From the NCBI GenBank assembly GCA_000469685.2, contig LS997564.1:41434240-41498239 (forward strand): a stretch of 64,000 nt of DNA, in the 5' to 3' direction. Position 1 is the first letter of the stretch, and every line of letters begins with the position of its first letter. Origin of the DNA: Haemonchus contortus (taxonomy: Eukaryota > Nematoda > Chromadorea > Rhabditida > Trichostrongylidae). Below, one piece after another: positions 32,421-46,100 of this stretch. A program made the position numbers and the translations under genes. The notes beneath the pieces were generated by a model. That model made no database searches and was not told the DNA's origin. It saw only the letters and a list, made by a program, of their open reading frames with translations.

Positions 32421-35400
32421 ATGGTCCGCGTATGCAGAGTGGTGCCAAAAGAGTGAGGAAGTTTTTTTGCGTTTTCTTATTATAATAATATTATCATTTC
32501 AGTTTTTTAGTATTTTTTTTTATTTGATTCTTTCCCCATTACAATTTGGCGGTCACGGACGAACGCCATTTCACCGCCTTTCATAAACACAAATGCGAAT
32601 CGCATTTGTTGTGTTTCATTCATAGAATCGACTAGTTGCCTTTCTTGATGATGTGTTGATTCTTTTGGGTTTTTTCTAAATCGCATTCACACCCCAGATA
32701 TGTTTGGTGTTGACTTGTGGCGGTTAGAACTGCTCAGTTTCACCAATAACTACCCACCCAAACCCCATCGTTGCGATACCGAACACCGAGAACGCGTTCT
32801 ATGATGAAAATTGATTTGTAATTGATGTGATCTGTTGATATCATGTTCTGAGCGGCAATTTGGATCTTCTTTAGATGGACGAGGTACTCAGCACTTGGCG
32901 GGGTGATACCGCATACGCGGTTCATAGTGTTCAAGACGCCTCTGAACGATCGGCTTCTCACGAGAGTCGATCCCTCGCAGAGGTTCACCGTCAGCAATCT
33001 TATGTGGATGGTAGGTTTAGCTCATTGTGTTGAAATTTGCCATGGAGTAGTAGTGCATACATGCTGCGGGTTACTACCTCTTTTCTATGTAACTAAATTC
33101 TAGCTTTTCCTTCAGGAAATGGGCTTCCAAATCTTTCTTCGAACACAGCAGCTCTTGCAGATACGGGTTTAACATGCTTTGGGTGCCATGAAATATGCTT
33201 GCATTATCGATGTGGTTATTCTCGTAAACCTCAAGAGAGGAAGTACGGTGAATGCTTCGAGACCAGCGTGTTCACATTGCGAAACAGCAGCTCAGGATTG
33301 CATTGTTTTGGGTCCTGTTCAGGGCCTGAAAGCTATGTAACAGAAAGAGAACTAAATCTTCGAAAGTAGTGGAAAAACTGAAAGTTCTTGTAGAATTCCT
33401 TTGAAGTCCAATGAGGAGCATAACAAGGTTCTGTCATAGTTGCTATGATGAGTTTGCATTACTCGGAAGATCAGTTAAATAGGTTTTCTTTAAGTTGAAC
33501 TCGCTTGCTCTGGGGTCTGGTGTGGCAATTAATGATACCTGAAAATAAAAAAAAATACAACAACGATCATTTTTTGAGAAAAAACCCCAATAGATTTTTG
33601 CTTAATTGATATCTGAAATCTTTAGTTGGCTGAACGCGGTCTTCGACTTGGCATGGTTGTTGATCTCACAGATACTGATCGGTATTACGATAAAGCAGAA
33701 ATTGAGGGAATGTGCATACAATACCAGAAAATCAATTGTCCAGGTCGAGGGTAAGTTATAACGCGATTTTCGCTCATTTTTAAAATGTGAAAGAAGGATG
33801 AGATTCTTTTAGTTTTAAGCATTTTCAAAAGTCCATTTTAGTTTCGTTGAGAGATCAGAATGTGTTGCGGAATTCAATAAGGCAATTCAAGATTATATCG
33901 ACAAGTCTGATGATGAAGGTTAGCTCTTTGCACATAAATGAATATTTCAAGTGGTTTAGGCTTTTCATGCTTTGAAAATCTAGACTGCTATGATTGCTCG
34001 CTCAGAAATGAATTTTAGCTGCGCTCTTGTTCAAATGTTGGTGCTACCATTACCAAAGTAAAGAATTTCTAGAATGTGCGTAGGCAATCCACAGGGGTTC
34101 GTCGCACATGCGCATAGCTTCAGGGTCAACCATTGTAGTCGTACGATATTGATAAGGCATGCATTTCCTCTTTTCAATGCAAAGATTGCCAGTATTGAAA
34201 CTTCTAGTATGTTCACTTGGGAGTTGTTTTAAGACAGATCAAAAAACTCAAATAGATGAAATAGTGTGTCATTTAGCAGCCTTATTAATATGTTTCATTT
34301 GCAGCTATCTTTGTCCCTTCAAACGCTCAGATAGTATTGTACAGTTAATTTGAGTTTTCATTGACAGATCACGAAATTTATTAGGTTGGCAAATAAGTCC
34401 TGCGACAAAAAATTTGAAGCGTTGAAAATTCGCATCAACAGTGTGAACACGGTAGCAAGGGTGATAAACTTGTAGGACGTTCCCCGGGCAATCAACACAT
34501 GAGTGAATAAGGGCACGCGTGTGGGCTTTCACAGTATTACGGTCAATGAATGGACAACACCCGATTCGTATCATCACCTTCTACCAAGCACGTAAAGGAA
34601 AAAACGCGGTTGTAGCGGCTCGAAATATCAGCAATCTATTCGATGCCAGCACTGCTCACCGAGCGATGGTCAACAATCGGTTGAATCGCTTCATTGCAAG
34701 AGATACTAGCCTTTGGAGTAACGGAAGCATCGTCCTTTGATTTGATGGAAGTTGAAGGAATCCATCCACTGTGAGTTGCTAAACGTCGAGTAGTTGGACA
34801 CAGCTATCGCTTGCAACTATGATCCCCTTTATTTGGCCAACCGGTTTAGAGAAGGACGATCAGACCGTAAATCAGGTCCCCACAGAGGGAGAACGCACGT
34901 CGAAAATTTGCTTTAGACTCACGTCAAAAGTTCACCGATCCCGCTTGGTTCCAGGTTACTCATCAGTCGTACTCGCGGAGTGTTCCCCCTTTTAACTACC
35001 ATGTGCTCCGCCTTTTTGAGCACCTCGTTGAGGAAAGGAAATTCGTAACTTAATGTGATCCAAAAACGGCAGTCAATTACTTCTTCGAATCACAGTTCCC
35101 TCACTCCTGGAGAGATGGCATCAGTGATTTGCTCAAAGGATAGAAGAAGGTTGTTGACTTCTACGGTAAATATTTTTCCGAAAATTGATTGGTATGAAAA
35201 AATTGAGAAATGATTTAAAAAAGGTCTCCATTTTGTCGCAGGACTTATTTGCCAACCTAATACTTTATTTTAGAAGCCCTAATCGGAGTGCACTGCACTA
35301 ATGGCGTAAATCGCAGTGGATATCTGATTTGTCGATTTCTGATCGAGCGCCTTGGGTGGTCGTCGCACGAAGCATTGGATGGTAGTTTCTTGATTATACG

Positions 35401-36534
35401 TGTCTCTTGTGTCAATTGTTTTTTATGCATGAGCTTTTTTAGCATTTGAACGCGCAAGAGGTTACCCAATCGAGAAAGGTTCATACGTGCAAGCACTGCA
35501 TAAAGCTGCGATTCAGTCCCGTAATCGAAGGTGAGATCCATAGAATTTCACCGCTCTCTGATAGGTTCCGTTTAATTACGTTGGATATCACGTACGTACC
35601 ATTGCTCTTCAATTTCACTCCATGATTGCCCACACTTTCATCAGTGCGTTAGTGTTAAGGGTAAAATAAACCTAGATCACTCTTCAGCAAAAATTAACAG
35701 GGGCCGGCAGCTAAATAGTTAGGTAAATGAAATATATGATGTGGTATAATCTGAGACTCAGCTCCTGCTGTAACGTAGCAGTGTTTCAAGCGAGGTATAT
35801 ACGCTTTCCAGAGATGCTTCCGACGATAGCGACTCCGAGGAGCGCCGTCGCAAATCGAAAAAGTCGAAGCGAAAGCGTGAAAAAGATGATATGTCCAATT
35901 TCACGGATAGTGCTAGCCAAATGGGTAATATCATGCAGCAGTTCTTTGCCCAACTACAAGGAGCTCATCAGGTACGTAGACCACTTTTCAAAAATTTCAG
36001 CAGAATACAAAGCTGTATGTTTAGGCTGCTGAATCTGGTAATGGATCAGGTTACGAGGGTTCTCCTGCTCAGAGTGGTAGCTATGTAGCTTCACCTGCTC
36101 AACAGCACTGGGCTTATCAAACAAAGGTTGGATAGTTCATGTCAGATGGGCTTTTCTACTCAGTTCTCTCAATTTCTTACAGAACCAAAACCTGAATCCG
36201 TCATATTCTGAGAGCCCGGCTGATCAAAGCATGCAAGATGAGGAAATGGAGGAAGGAGAGGTTGGTATATCCGTCTCAACCCTTTCAGACATTCATTTGA
36301 AGTGAAAACGACTGCGAATAGTAAAACGTGGCTCCGAACCTCCTGTTTTAGGATGGTGAAGGCGGTGAAGAATCCGAAATTGGTGCTGAACAATCTCAAG
36401 TGAAGTCTACCGCACAAAAGCGTCGTGATAGAAGGATGAGAATGAAGAATATGCTGTCGGTGATGAAACGTGGTCGCTTCCACGAGATTCAGGAGATGCA
36501 GCGCGAGTTCGTCGCCAGAAGCGGAACCCAGTAA
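32421..36534 (+). CDS. pir-1: PIR-1 / DUSP11-type RNA 5'-triphosphatase
   Basis: PIR-1 is a dual-specificity-phosphatase-fold enzyme that removes phosphates from 5'-triphosphorylated RNA. In C. elegans it works with the Dicer/ERI small-RNA machinery. Ten exons join in phase to 362 aa: 32421-32452, 32875-33010, 33626-33750, 33842-33918, 35274-35381, 35443-35530, 35812-35971, 36025-36126, 36183-36260, 36352-36534. Key parts: [20 protein letters not shown] at the N-terminus, [14 protein letters not shown], and the P-loop [19 protein letters not shown] with catalytic Cys131 and Arg137. The catalytic domain ends near residue 188. A long tail follows: Asp/Ser, then a Lys/Arg cluster (KKSKRKREK, likely nuclear localisation), Gln/Ser/Gly-rich sequence, an acidic stretch and a basic end. 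The start lies 12 bases after a TTCAG acceptor-like site at 32409. Confidence 0.95.
34381..35260 (+). mobile_element. Decayed mariner transposon in intron 4 of pir-1
   Basis: Perfectly paired terminal inverted repeats begin TTAGGTTGGCAAATAAGTCC and end with the complement GGACTTATTTGCCAACCTAA. TA lies at both borders (34379-34380, 35261-35262). Plus-strand remnants of mariner transposase are scattered in different frames: an [21 protein letters not shown] N-terminal piece and, near 35050-35170, a C-terminal piece ([20 protein letters not shown], then VVDFYGKYF). At 880 bp and with several stops, the copy cannot encode an active enzyme. Confidence 0.93.
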
Positions 36535-36606
36535 AATTCGTATGAAAGTGCTGGGTCCATGAAAGCGCTTAGCGCTAATTTTTCCAGTGCTTTATGAAAT
36601 ATAGGT

Positions 36607-36612
36607 ATTAAA
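36607..36612 (+). terminator. Probable polyadenylation signal of pir-1
   Basis: ATTAAA occurs 73 bases after the pir-1 stop codon; no AATAAA is closer. Confidence 0.5.
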
Positions 36613-37122
36613 ACAACGGCTCGCAATATAATGGTGTGTGTCTCTGGTGGATTTTTCTGTGAGGCAGTCGGTGCTGTGTTCGGAAATGAACGGGAGGCTC
36701 ACACCCATATATTGTGAACAGGTCGTAAAATTAGCTGCTTAAGTAGCGTGGTGCCTTTCTGAAAGATCGTTGAAGGAACGTACCAACAACTGATTAGTGA
36801 GTTGCGGGTTTTTATTGTTGATGTTAAACCTCATATCTGTACTTCTTGAAATTTTTCACTTTTGTTTTGTTCATGAACTGGTACCAGTGTTTCCAATTAG
36901 TTTAGTGTAGTTTATCAGATATTTCTCAGTATTCAGCAATTGTGGTGCAAGCGTAAGACTTCTTGTCCTTCATTTCTGTGTTCATTTGTTTGATGTTAAT
37001 TTCTATAAATATGGCTTGCGTAATTCTGAAAATTTCAATGCTGTTTGGAAGTGTCATCTGCTACTGTAACAGGTGATGGTGGCAGGAAAGTCTGAAATTT
37101 CAATGTGTTAGTGTAGTTTAGA
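36613..37122 (+). promoter_or_regulatory. pir-1 / emb-30 intergenic region
   Basis: About 510 bp separate the pir-1 polyadenylation signal from a GTAGTTTAG acceptor-like site 4 bases before the emb-30 ATG. The same-strand layout would allow an operon, but the spacing is long, so a separate promoter is equally possible. Confidence 0.35.
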
Positions 37123-37126
37123 CGCA

Positions 37127-40100
37127 ATGGGTTTACCTGTCATGCCTTTCGATCTCCAACAACAGAGGAAACAGTATCGAGCACCTTTTAAGGTAAAGCT
37201 ACTGGATTATTCCGGAGCATCTGGATATCATCAAGTTTTGATCTCGCTCTTATTTCGTAAAGAATGAGAAAAATAATCGAGAGCAAAGTAATTTGTGTAC
37301 TATACTTAACCTTCGAGGACCTGAATGACCGGCGTGGCGGTGGTTTTTGAACTGGTTTGTTGGTGTTGCACTACTAAGTTTTTTTTTTGGATTTTCCAGC
37401 GATGGCGAGTACGGGACCAAGAGTTTTAGGAATGCTGGCTTGACCTTTTGATTCGATGTCTTTCTAGATTTTGTTATGGAGATTTCAGTGATTAAAGTTC
37501 TACGCGGTTCAAAACAAGGAATCTAGGCTTGTCAAACGATGTTTTATCAAAGGTGTCCGTGGTTTGATTAAAGTAGTTTATGGTTTAGGTATTGAAGCCT
37601 TATGATTTGGCTATCTTTGTTGTTGAAGCAAAACAATCAAATCAGATTTTTTAAGATTACTACTGCTTACTGTTATTGAAGATGGTCTTTTATCTTCGCA
37701 ATTTTAATTGCACAGCTTCCTTCTGAGGTCGGTCGATTAGTAGCAGACTCCGGAAGGACAATCTGACTGACATGTACTTCGAATGATCCCGGAAGTCCTT
37801 GTTAGGGGAAATACGCATTCAAGACGCCATTTCGTTTCTGATGGAAGTAGAATGCGTTTCGCATTCCAAAAGTAGATGGAGGCGATAAAGGGTAAAACTT
37901 TACTGTTGTCGGTTGATATGAGGAACTGAGAGTGAAAGAAATTCCTGATGATTCAGTAGCAGAAGATGGAATAATTCAAATTTGGAGGCATTGAGGGGAT
38001 GCGATAAGTCAATATCGTTTATGAAATGTGAATCTAGATGTTCAATGAAGCTGTTTAAAAGAATAAAAAGATCTCGATTGTGATTAGCTGCAAGGGTGCG
38101 CCATCAAGGATGGATTCTAACTGTTTACTGATATATGTGATCAGTCAGAGGAATGTCTTAGGACTGTAACTTCGAGTCGAAGGTCATCAGTATCACACTC
38201 CCTCATATCGCGCATTTTCAAGGGCTGTACCTGGTTTTTTCGATCCAAGTCCTTTATAATTAAAACCAGAAGGCAATCCTGGTTTTTGTTGGGTTCTCCA
38301 AAACTATGTCACTTGTCACGAATTCGTTCAAGGCTGATTTGTTTCACTTGTTTTATTCTCGTGAGAAAATGGCATCCGTTTGATAATATGCGTTTTTGTT
38401 CGACTATATTTTGTAGAAGTTGGCAAAATAAAAAAATCTCATCTAAGTTCAAATCAAAACACAGGAGCTTGGAAAATAACTCTTCGTCACGATTGCTGCT
38501 GAATACACCATTGTTACTGCCAATTCTGACTGAATCCTGTAGAGGACTCTAAAGAGAAAACTAATATTCATTTGTTCCTTGGTTGACGTGAACTTTAAAA
38601 AGGATAGGTCGCTGATAGGAAGGAGACGAGGGTACGAATGCATATGAAAGACGAAGGATGAGGTTGACTTTTGCAGTCATGTGGTCAAGAAATATTCGAT
38701 TATTCTTCTGTTATTGCCATCACTTCTGTTCTACCACAATAATTCCTCTTTTTTCTCCTTGAAATAACTGGAAATATTGTCTATGAACTACGTTGTCATA
38801 GGATTTTTTGTCGTTTCTTGGCTTCTGGTGGTTCTGTCATCAGAAAAAAGAGTTTTTATGATAGTTCATACTAGAATGATTCAGCTTGTTTGCTTTCAGG
38901 TTCAATTTGTCCAATGGAACCCATGTTCGGATTTGCTGGCATTAGCTTCACGGAAAGGCGAAGTGATGGTGAAGAGAAATATGTGGAAACGATGTTGGAG
39001 AGTGAGTACTAAAAGATCATGTTTTATCAAATCTGACTTCCTGACAATTTATTTTGTTACCCTAATTAAGCTCTTATTGGAAGAGTAAGCTGGTATCGGT
39101 GATCAGCATAGAAGTGACTTGATTGGGTATAGGAAACTTACGCCTCTTATATTTCGGATTGATTGGAGCATTTTTTTAACTGTGTGCTTTGTACTCTTCT
39201 AACGTGCGAGTAATCGTTTCGAAAAGAACTCTCGCAGGATATAAAACTTCCTGGCTTGAAGACCACTCTGATCGTTCGATTAATCTTTAAATATGGCATG
39301 CGATTCCTCAGCTGCTGCTGCTAGTTTTATTGCTCTGATAGCGATATAGATAAATTCAAATTCTGGGAAATATAGAGAAAGTTCGGTTCGGAAGAGAATT
39401 GTTCGATCAAGTAAAACTAAATGGCATTTGCAGCTGAATTTATCGGAACTGACAGCTTTTCCTGAAAGCCACTGCACCAAACCGGCTTGTGTGGAGTCGA
39501 TGACATGGTCACCTGACGGTGCTATACTCGCTGTAGCGATGAATGATGGTCATTTACATCTGATTGAAGCGGAACAAGGAGTTGTACGGTGGTCAAGAAG
39601 GCGAGTTGTAGATCCTTGTTATACTTCGTTACCTTTTGATCCGCCTCGAACTTGTGATGTGGAGGTTTCCATACGAAATGTGTTCTACACCAATCTATAG
39701 TGCCTAGAAGAAGCTGATAGCTTTTCCTTTGCATATTCGAACGGAAACCTATGATTTTAAAGACTTGGTCAAAGCACTTGCGCTCAGCGGATGCGATGGT
39801 TTTGGAGTGATGAGCCACCGAAAGGAAAGTCACGTTTAAGATGTGACTGGCCTGAGGAAGAAGAAAAAGCAGTAGTAAGATTTTTTTTGGTTTTTCTGAT
39901 TCTCTTATTGTTAGAAAAAAGGCATTCGATTCAGAGGGCGGATGTCAAAATAAACTGGTTTCATGATTCGTTTTTTGCGTGTCTTTCAGTTGATTCTTTT
40001 ACAAAGGCCTAATTCATATTCAGGCAAGCATTTTTGGCAATGGTGATATCGTGGATGAACGTCTTGGCAAGAGCTTGTTGTATCAGATTTTGTATATGAA

Positions 40101-43100
40101 GTCACTGAGAAACACTATTTTATTCATGGTATGTGAATAGATCAGATAGTAAGAATTTCAACCGTGTAATACTTTTAATTACTGCAGATTCGTGATGATT
40201 TCGTCGTGTTAGCCCTTGCTGGAGGTATTATACCCGTGTCTGAAATAAGACTGGTGGAGAAACTTTGTACGTTTCAAATTTCATTTTCACTGGTTTTGGA
40301 TTCGTTCTGCTCAATTGAGCATCAGTCCCGAAACATAGAAGCCTCACGTAAAAACGAAGGCGTGCATATGCCCATATAAAGTGGGTTACTCAAGTGCTGT
40401 CCTTTGTTATTTTGTTCTAATTTAAAGCGGTCATTCCGTTTCCGTTTCCCCACTTCTCTAGCGAAGTTCGTACTTTTACAAGAGTTGCGGTACTTACGGG
40501 ATAGATGGGACACTCTCCACTTTTTTGAAATTCACCTCCATTCTCCGCTTTGAGGTTTGATCGTCATGATCGGTACCGATCGCCACCACGCTTTGACATA
40601 TTCCAAAAAAAAACTGACCATCATGTACTTATCGTTTCTTCACTGCTTTTTTCTCACACTTCTTTTCGCTTCAGCTCATTTGAAGCTCGACGTCATCAAC
40701 ATTTACGATGTGCTGTATACCAAGCGAGACGGATTGACCATAGCTGTGACAGATTATGGACCTCGTCCCAAATTGGATGAAGTGGATCGGGACGTGAGTG
40801 TGAAAAGGTCTTCCCTGATGAAGCATGAGGTCCTTTTCTTTAGCAATTATCAGATAAGAGTTTTTTTCACAGCCAATTTGCACTCGAAGTTCATCTCGCT
40901 TATGTGGAGAATTCATAGTGGACCCTTACAAGGGCGAAAGCGCACATAGTGAGAAGGTGAGTCTGCTTTCCTGATTCATTGCTGAATCCTTCATTCTACA
41001 TATTTGTAGATTCAAAAGTAAAAGTTGATGTTATTCAAATGGATCTATCAGAGCAATGCAATATATTTCAGAAGTTCGGTTCACCTTCGTTTATGGCTGA
41101 TGCTATAAACTGTCCCCATACCCATCTGGTTAATATCGATTTCAAACTAAAAAATGAAGATCTTCTATGGGAACTCCTTCTGAGGTTTGTATTTTGTTGG
41201 TGAGTTGATCGGTCAACGCAGTTTATCTTTTAGATACCTGAAAATGTACCATTGCCTAGTTCATCTGACGTATTCGATGGAACTTGCAAAGAAGGACTGG
41301 GAGTCTGAGAGTAAGGTAGGGGTGATGATTGTCTTTGTTCACTGTGAATTGTCGATATGCATAGTTATTTCTTCAGATTTTCGCTAACCGTTTAAACACT
41401 ACACCGCATGATCTACGTCTTGGTGATGCTCTTTTGAATAGCCTATTAGGTGGAGCCCCTGGTCCATTAGCAGAAAGGTGATTTTTTCTTTCAGGGCATT
41501 CGTTATAGATTTCATTCAGTTACTTCATTTAAAAGGATGAGTGTTTGTGATTCAAGACAGCCTGCCATTATATTTGCTACGTTGTGCTTTGTTAGCCTCA
41601 TTTTGAGGGCCTTTTATTTTGTTTTTTCTGGTTTCTACTGTACTATCGAAGGCAAGGGCGGAGGTAGTGTTGTGGCAAGTGGCCCACTCCACACGCGCAC
41701 GGTCACGGGTCGGATCCCGGATTGATAGCGCTTCATCGCTCCGGGGTTGGCTAATTGGTACCAGACTCGTCTGGGAGGATAAAACACTGACGTGTACATC
41801 GATTGGCCACTGCAATTCTTTGTAAAGGCCACATAAGCATTCAGTACACCACTACGATTTTGAATGGAAGTCGAATGCGGGGGCGCATCCCGCAGACGGG
41901 ATTGATTTGCGCCCCAAGACTTAATCCTTAGACTTTTACTTTATCGGAAACAAATGAAACTGGGCTTTAATATGTACACTTTGGGTACCAGTAAGGCGGA
42001 TGCGAGCGGCCTCGTTCATGGGAACGATCTAATTTCTTTTTCAGATGGCTTGAAAGAACGCTTGGCGCTGCAGGGATACAATCAATGCGTGAATTCGTCG
42101 AGAAAAAATTCAGGTACTGGAGCGCGTTCTTTTTATCGAACATTTCAAGACACTGCTTATTCCAAAAGGTGAGTTTCTTCTATTCGATCTGATTTCCAGC
42201 GGTTTGGTGGCATTGTTACGCGGCCAGCTATCTGCAGCAGCCAGATCACTCGCCTTTCAAATGGATCAGTATCGTGAACTGGTCATGAAGCTACAGGACG
42301 CTAATTTAAACTATGAGTAAGCTTTGATTTAATTTTTTATCTTCTGTCATTGCAAGTTGACGTTGTAGGAAAGTCTATTGAACGGTTTTGTTTTGTCAGG
42401 AGAACCTCATAAAAGAATATGGTTGAATTATAGGAATTTGGTTTTACCGTCGTGGAATGCAACTGGTCGACCGAGCGAGTTTTCGTCGGCGTCAAGCTCT
42501 GCTCGAATCCCGGATGTCACTGCGGATCACGTGTTCGATGCGTTGGATTCAAACACCTCACGACTCATCCTTGATCGGTTGCATTCAGGAGGAATCAGAA
42601 TCCAAGCAAAGTGTGCGGAGATGACTCAGGCTGCTACCAGTAACTTGTAAGTGATTCTAGCTTAGAGAAAGCGGTTGAGGTGAAATGCTCATTGTTCGGC
42701 GACGAATATGCGCTTCTCTCATTGAGCTTATTTAAAGCACAGGCCCTGTATTTATTTACTGCGGAAGAGTCACAAACATCTAAAGTTTCAGAATAATATC
42801 GAATTAGTTTTTATATGAACTCAGTGATTGTAGCCAATAATATGTATGGTGGTCACGAGAGGCGAGTTTGTTCTTTCAATCAGTGCGAATCGAACGAATT
42901 AATTTCAGAAGGGAGCTGTCACAGCTGGTTCGATGGATGTCACTATTAACGCCGCTGCTGAAGAATACCAAACGTCCTGCTCAAATCATGGAACAGAACT
43001 GCAAATGGGACGTGGCTAATTTGCTGAAGGTAAGAAGAGGTTTTATTGGAAGCTTTTCAGATTGTCACTAATTTGATGCAAGACACTGTATCGTGCCCAA

Positions 43101-46100
43101 CCAATGAGCGGAATGTATGGAATGGAAAATTTTTGGGACCGGGAACTTTGCCTTTTTGCGGGAGAGGTTGCAAGATTTGCAAGGCAGGTCTTGAGACTAA
43201 AAGAACTGGAACTTAAGAATCTTTTTATGAATTCTAGGAACTTATTTGGAAATTTTTGGATTTTTTCTCAGGAATTTTATCAGCTTATCTGGAATTATCA
43301 ATGGCACATAACTATTTTGCTCTTCATTCACAGAATTTGTTCTAATGCCTGATAGGGCCTTGGTAGATATGGCTGATAATCTTCGTGTTTAGTATATTGT
43401 TCAAACGTTCACGACGGATCGTAATGAACGCGAACTGCTGAGCTTGTCACTTTTCAAAATTGAGGAGGTTCTCAAGGTGCGATAAATTTGTGTTCAACTT
43501 GCTGAGTTGTCCGAAGAGATTCTCATTCCACTCTTTGATCGATTATTAATGCTTTGTTGGAGTTCACTAAACATGGAGAGTCACTGGTTTTAAATTTTCT
43601 GTGGGACCATCGTTTTCTACGGATCACTCAGTAGCTTGGAAAATGAAATAAAGTTGTTTTAGGAGTTGCGAGCCGAAGAGACAAAGGAACATTTTTCACA
43701 TGATGAACTTGCCTTGAAAAGATCCGAAGATGATCGAACCTTGAGCGAATTATTATCGTCTGCGCGTAAGGTATTTTTTTAATCATTCTACAATATTCTC
43801 AAACCTTGGGATATTCTTTGCAATGTCAAGGGTAGTGGTTTTTTCCTGGATATCATTGTCATGGTGCTCTATCATGAAACGCTCACTCCTTGAACTCCCA
43901 CGTGGCTAGCAGGCCGTATTTTGGGTCCGCTGCGCGGCCAAGACCATTGTTTTGTACTAGATTTTGTCTTGTTGTTAGTGTATTTCAATGCTGGTTAGCG
44001 AAATGAAAAAAGCAAGATGCATGGTACATGGTACGGTACCGAAAACTTTTTTTCATTATCCTGGATCTCTACGGAAAGGGAAGAATGGGAGCCACCATTC
44101 AGTTATTTTCACTATGTTCTTCTCTTGACCTCCAGCCTGGAATTATCACTCTTGTCAAAATTTCTTTTTTGAAGTTTTCTTACCTAAAATTCCAGGACTA
44201 ATATTTCAGTGTCCTGACTCGCCAATGTGTGAACCAACGGACACATCGACGCCGCGCGCAAATCCAACCCACTGCCAGGTGCAGAACGATTTTGTCCTTG
44301 ACAAGGTGCGAGAAGCTTATATTTCATAGCAATAAGAGCCATAAAATTCACAAGAGCTGCATTCGTCCTAACATCGTCAGAGGTCTGCGTCTTTTTCTAG
44401 GTCAACCCGTATTGGTCCGAGGGCCTCGCTCAAGAGACTAAAAACTTGCTGGGAGATCGATTTGGATTGGAAGGGGTGAAGGATGTGACTAGTTTGGAAG
44501 ACAGAAGTTTGCTTGACGTGATCAATGAAGTGACAGAAATAGTGCAAGGAGCAAGTTTGTTAATGATTCAGAGTGACGCAAATGTGAAAGTGGTGAGTTT
44601 TCGAAGGACTGTATATGCTCCGTCTCACATAATTCTTTCCTTGAAGATTTGACGTCATTCCACGATGTATTTTTAGAAGTGGATGTACGAGTTAGCATCA
44701 GACGCATCACACTGTGGCTTTGACTCGGTACGATTGTCGTTATTCAAATGGTCTAATGCGAAGGATATGGACGTTTATGAGCGGAAGTTGTTTGGTGTCA
44801 AAGGCAAGGATTTGGAGTGAGTGAAAAAGTCTTTTATTTCACTTGAATCATTTAATGTATCAGAAAAAAACACGTACAACATTAGCAAAAAGGAATTTTA
44901 GTTGAATGGATTCAGTTTCCAAGGTGAGGGGGCTTAAAGCCCGTACCCACTTGCCGGCTATGCAGACCAGATAACATTTTGACTGCGCCTCTCATTCACA
45001 AAAAAAAAAGATTATGTTCTCACTAGGTCTGAAAGGGGTAGGGGTTATGTGGTCCACTGACACGCGGCCTCTGGCAAGTGTTTAATGCGAACCACAATGT
45101 AGTTGCTGTGGGTAAATCGCTGCAAACTAGCCCGGCATAAATGGGTTTGAATGGCGCCCTTCTTCCAGCCAACGCTGGCGACTGCATCTTTTGGTCTCTC
45201 CATTTCAGTTATTGGTTTCTTACGAGGAAATTCTAAGGGCAACTTTGCAGAGGTGCGATTTGCGCGAGCACGATCAGCCGTGGTGGTCTGGAATGCGAGT
45301 GCCTACTGCCTCGCGGAGTCGGGAAGCTCAGAGCCGGCGTTCAGCAGGAAATGAGCGTCTCTGTAGCCATGCAGTCAGGAGTAAGCTTACTTACACATTT
45401 GTTATTACAATTTCCATTTGAATTTGCTATTCTGAAGGGGTTCGTGGAAACAACTCCGGTCCAAAACGAAGCTGCTGGATGCGCAAAGACAGATCATCAG
45501 TCTGATGCGCCTTTACAGTTGGTGACAGACGAGGTGGTTCATTTGTGCCGTTATGAGTTTTGAATGCATCTTCAAAAGATTTTTATAATAACTGACGAGT
45601 GGCTGGAATTTACTGAGTGCCTACCAGTTTAGAATGCTGTGTTCGGAAATATCACCAAGTTTTTATCGGTTGAGATGTACGCTGGTGGTCATATATACGC
45701 CCTAGTAAGTTTTTCTTTATTTTGTTGCCTTTAAAAAAATAACTGGGAGGCACTAGCATTACAAGGAAGGTCCGAGCTAGTATGATCTGCTTTCATCAGG
45801 GGGACGTGCGATTCGTGCGATTCCGAGTGCGCGCGGCAAATTGCGCGGCGAAATTCGCGATGATTCAAACAACTCCTGCGCCTACTATTGGAGCACAAAC
45901 TTTAAGTAGAGTAGATTAGTAGGATCAGCTGACCATACCCAACTATTCTACTTCAAGTATGAGCCCCAATAATAGGCGTCAGAGTCATTCGAATCGCACC
46001 GAATTTCGCCGCGCAATTTGCCGCGCGCACCCAGAATCGCACGAATCGCATCACACCCGCTTTCATCAAGATGTCTTCGATGATGGGGTGTGGTGCAGTA

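Noticed and set aside
41690..41720. tRNA gene
   Set aside because: A B-box-like motif is present but no cloverleaf can be drawn; it fits a SINE-like repeat better.
42086..42113. A 25-nt micro-intron in emb-30 (GTGAATTC...TTCAG) as an alternative to a frameshift
   Set aside because: Too short for nematode splicing, and its removal leads into a frame that does not continue the conserved sequence.
43082..43190. Extra emb-30 exon (TLYRAQPMSGMYGM...)
   Set aside because: The acceptor is poor, and the flanking exons 42909-43029 and 43393-43476 already join in phase to a continuous protein-like sequence.
45151..45380. Alternative emb-30 frames in this exon (VSYEEILRATLQ... and FLRGNSKGNFAE...)
   Set aside because: Only the frame starting at 45251 after TTTGCAG keeps phase with both neighbouring exons.
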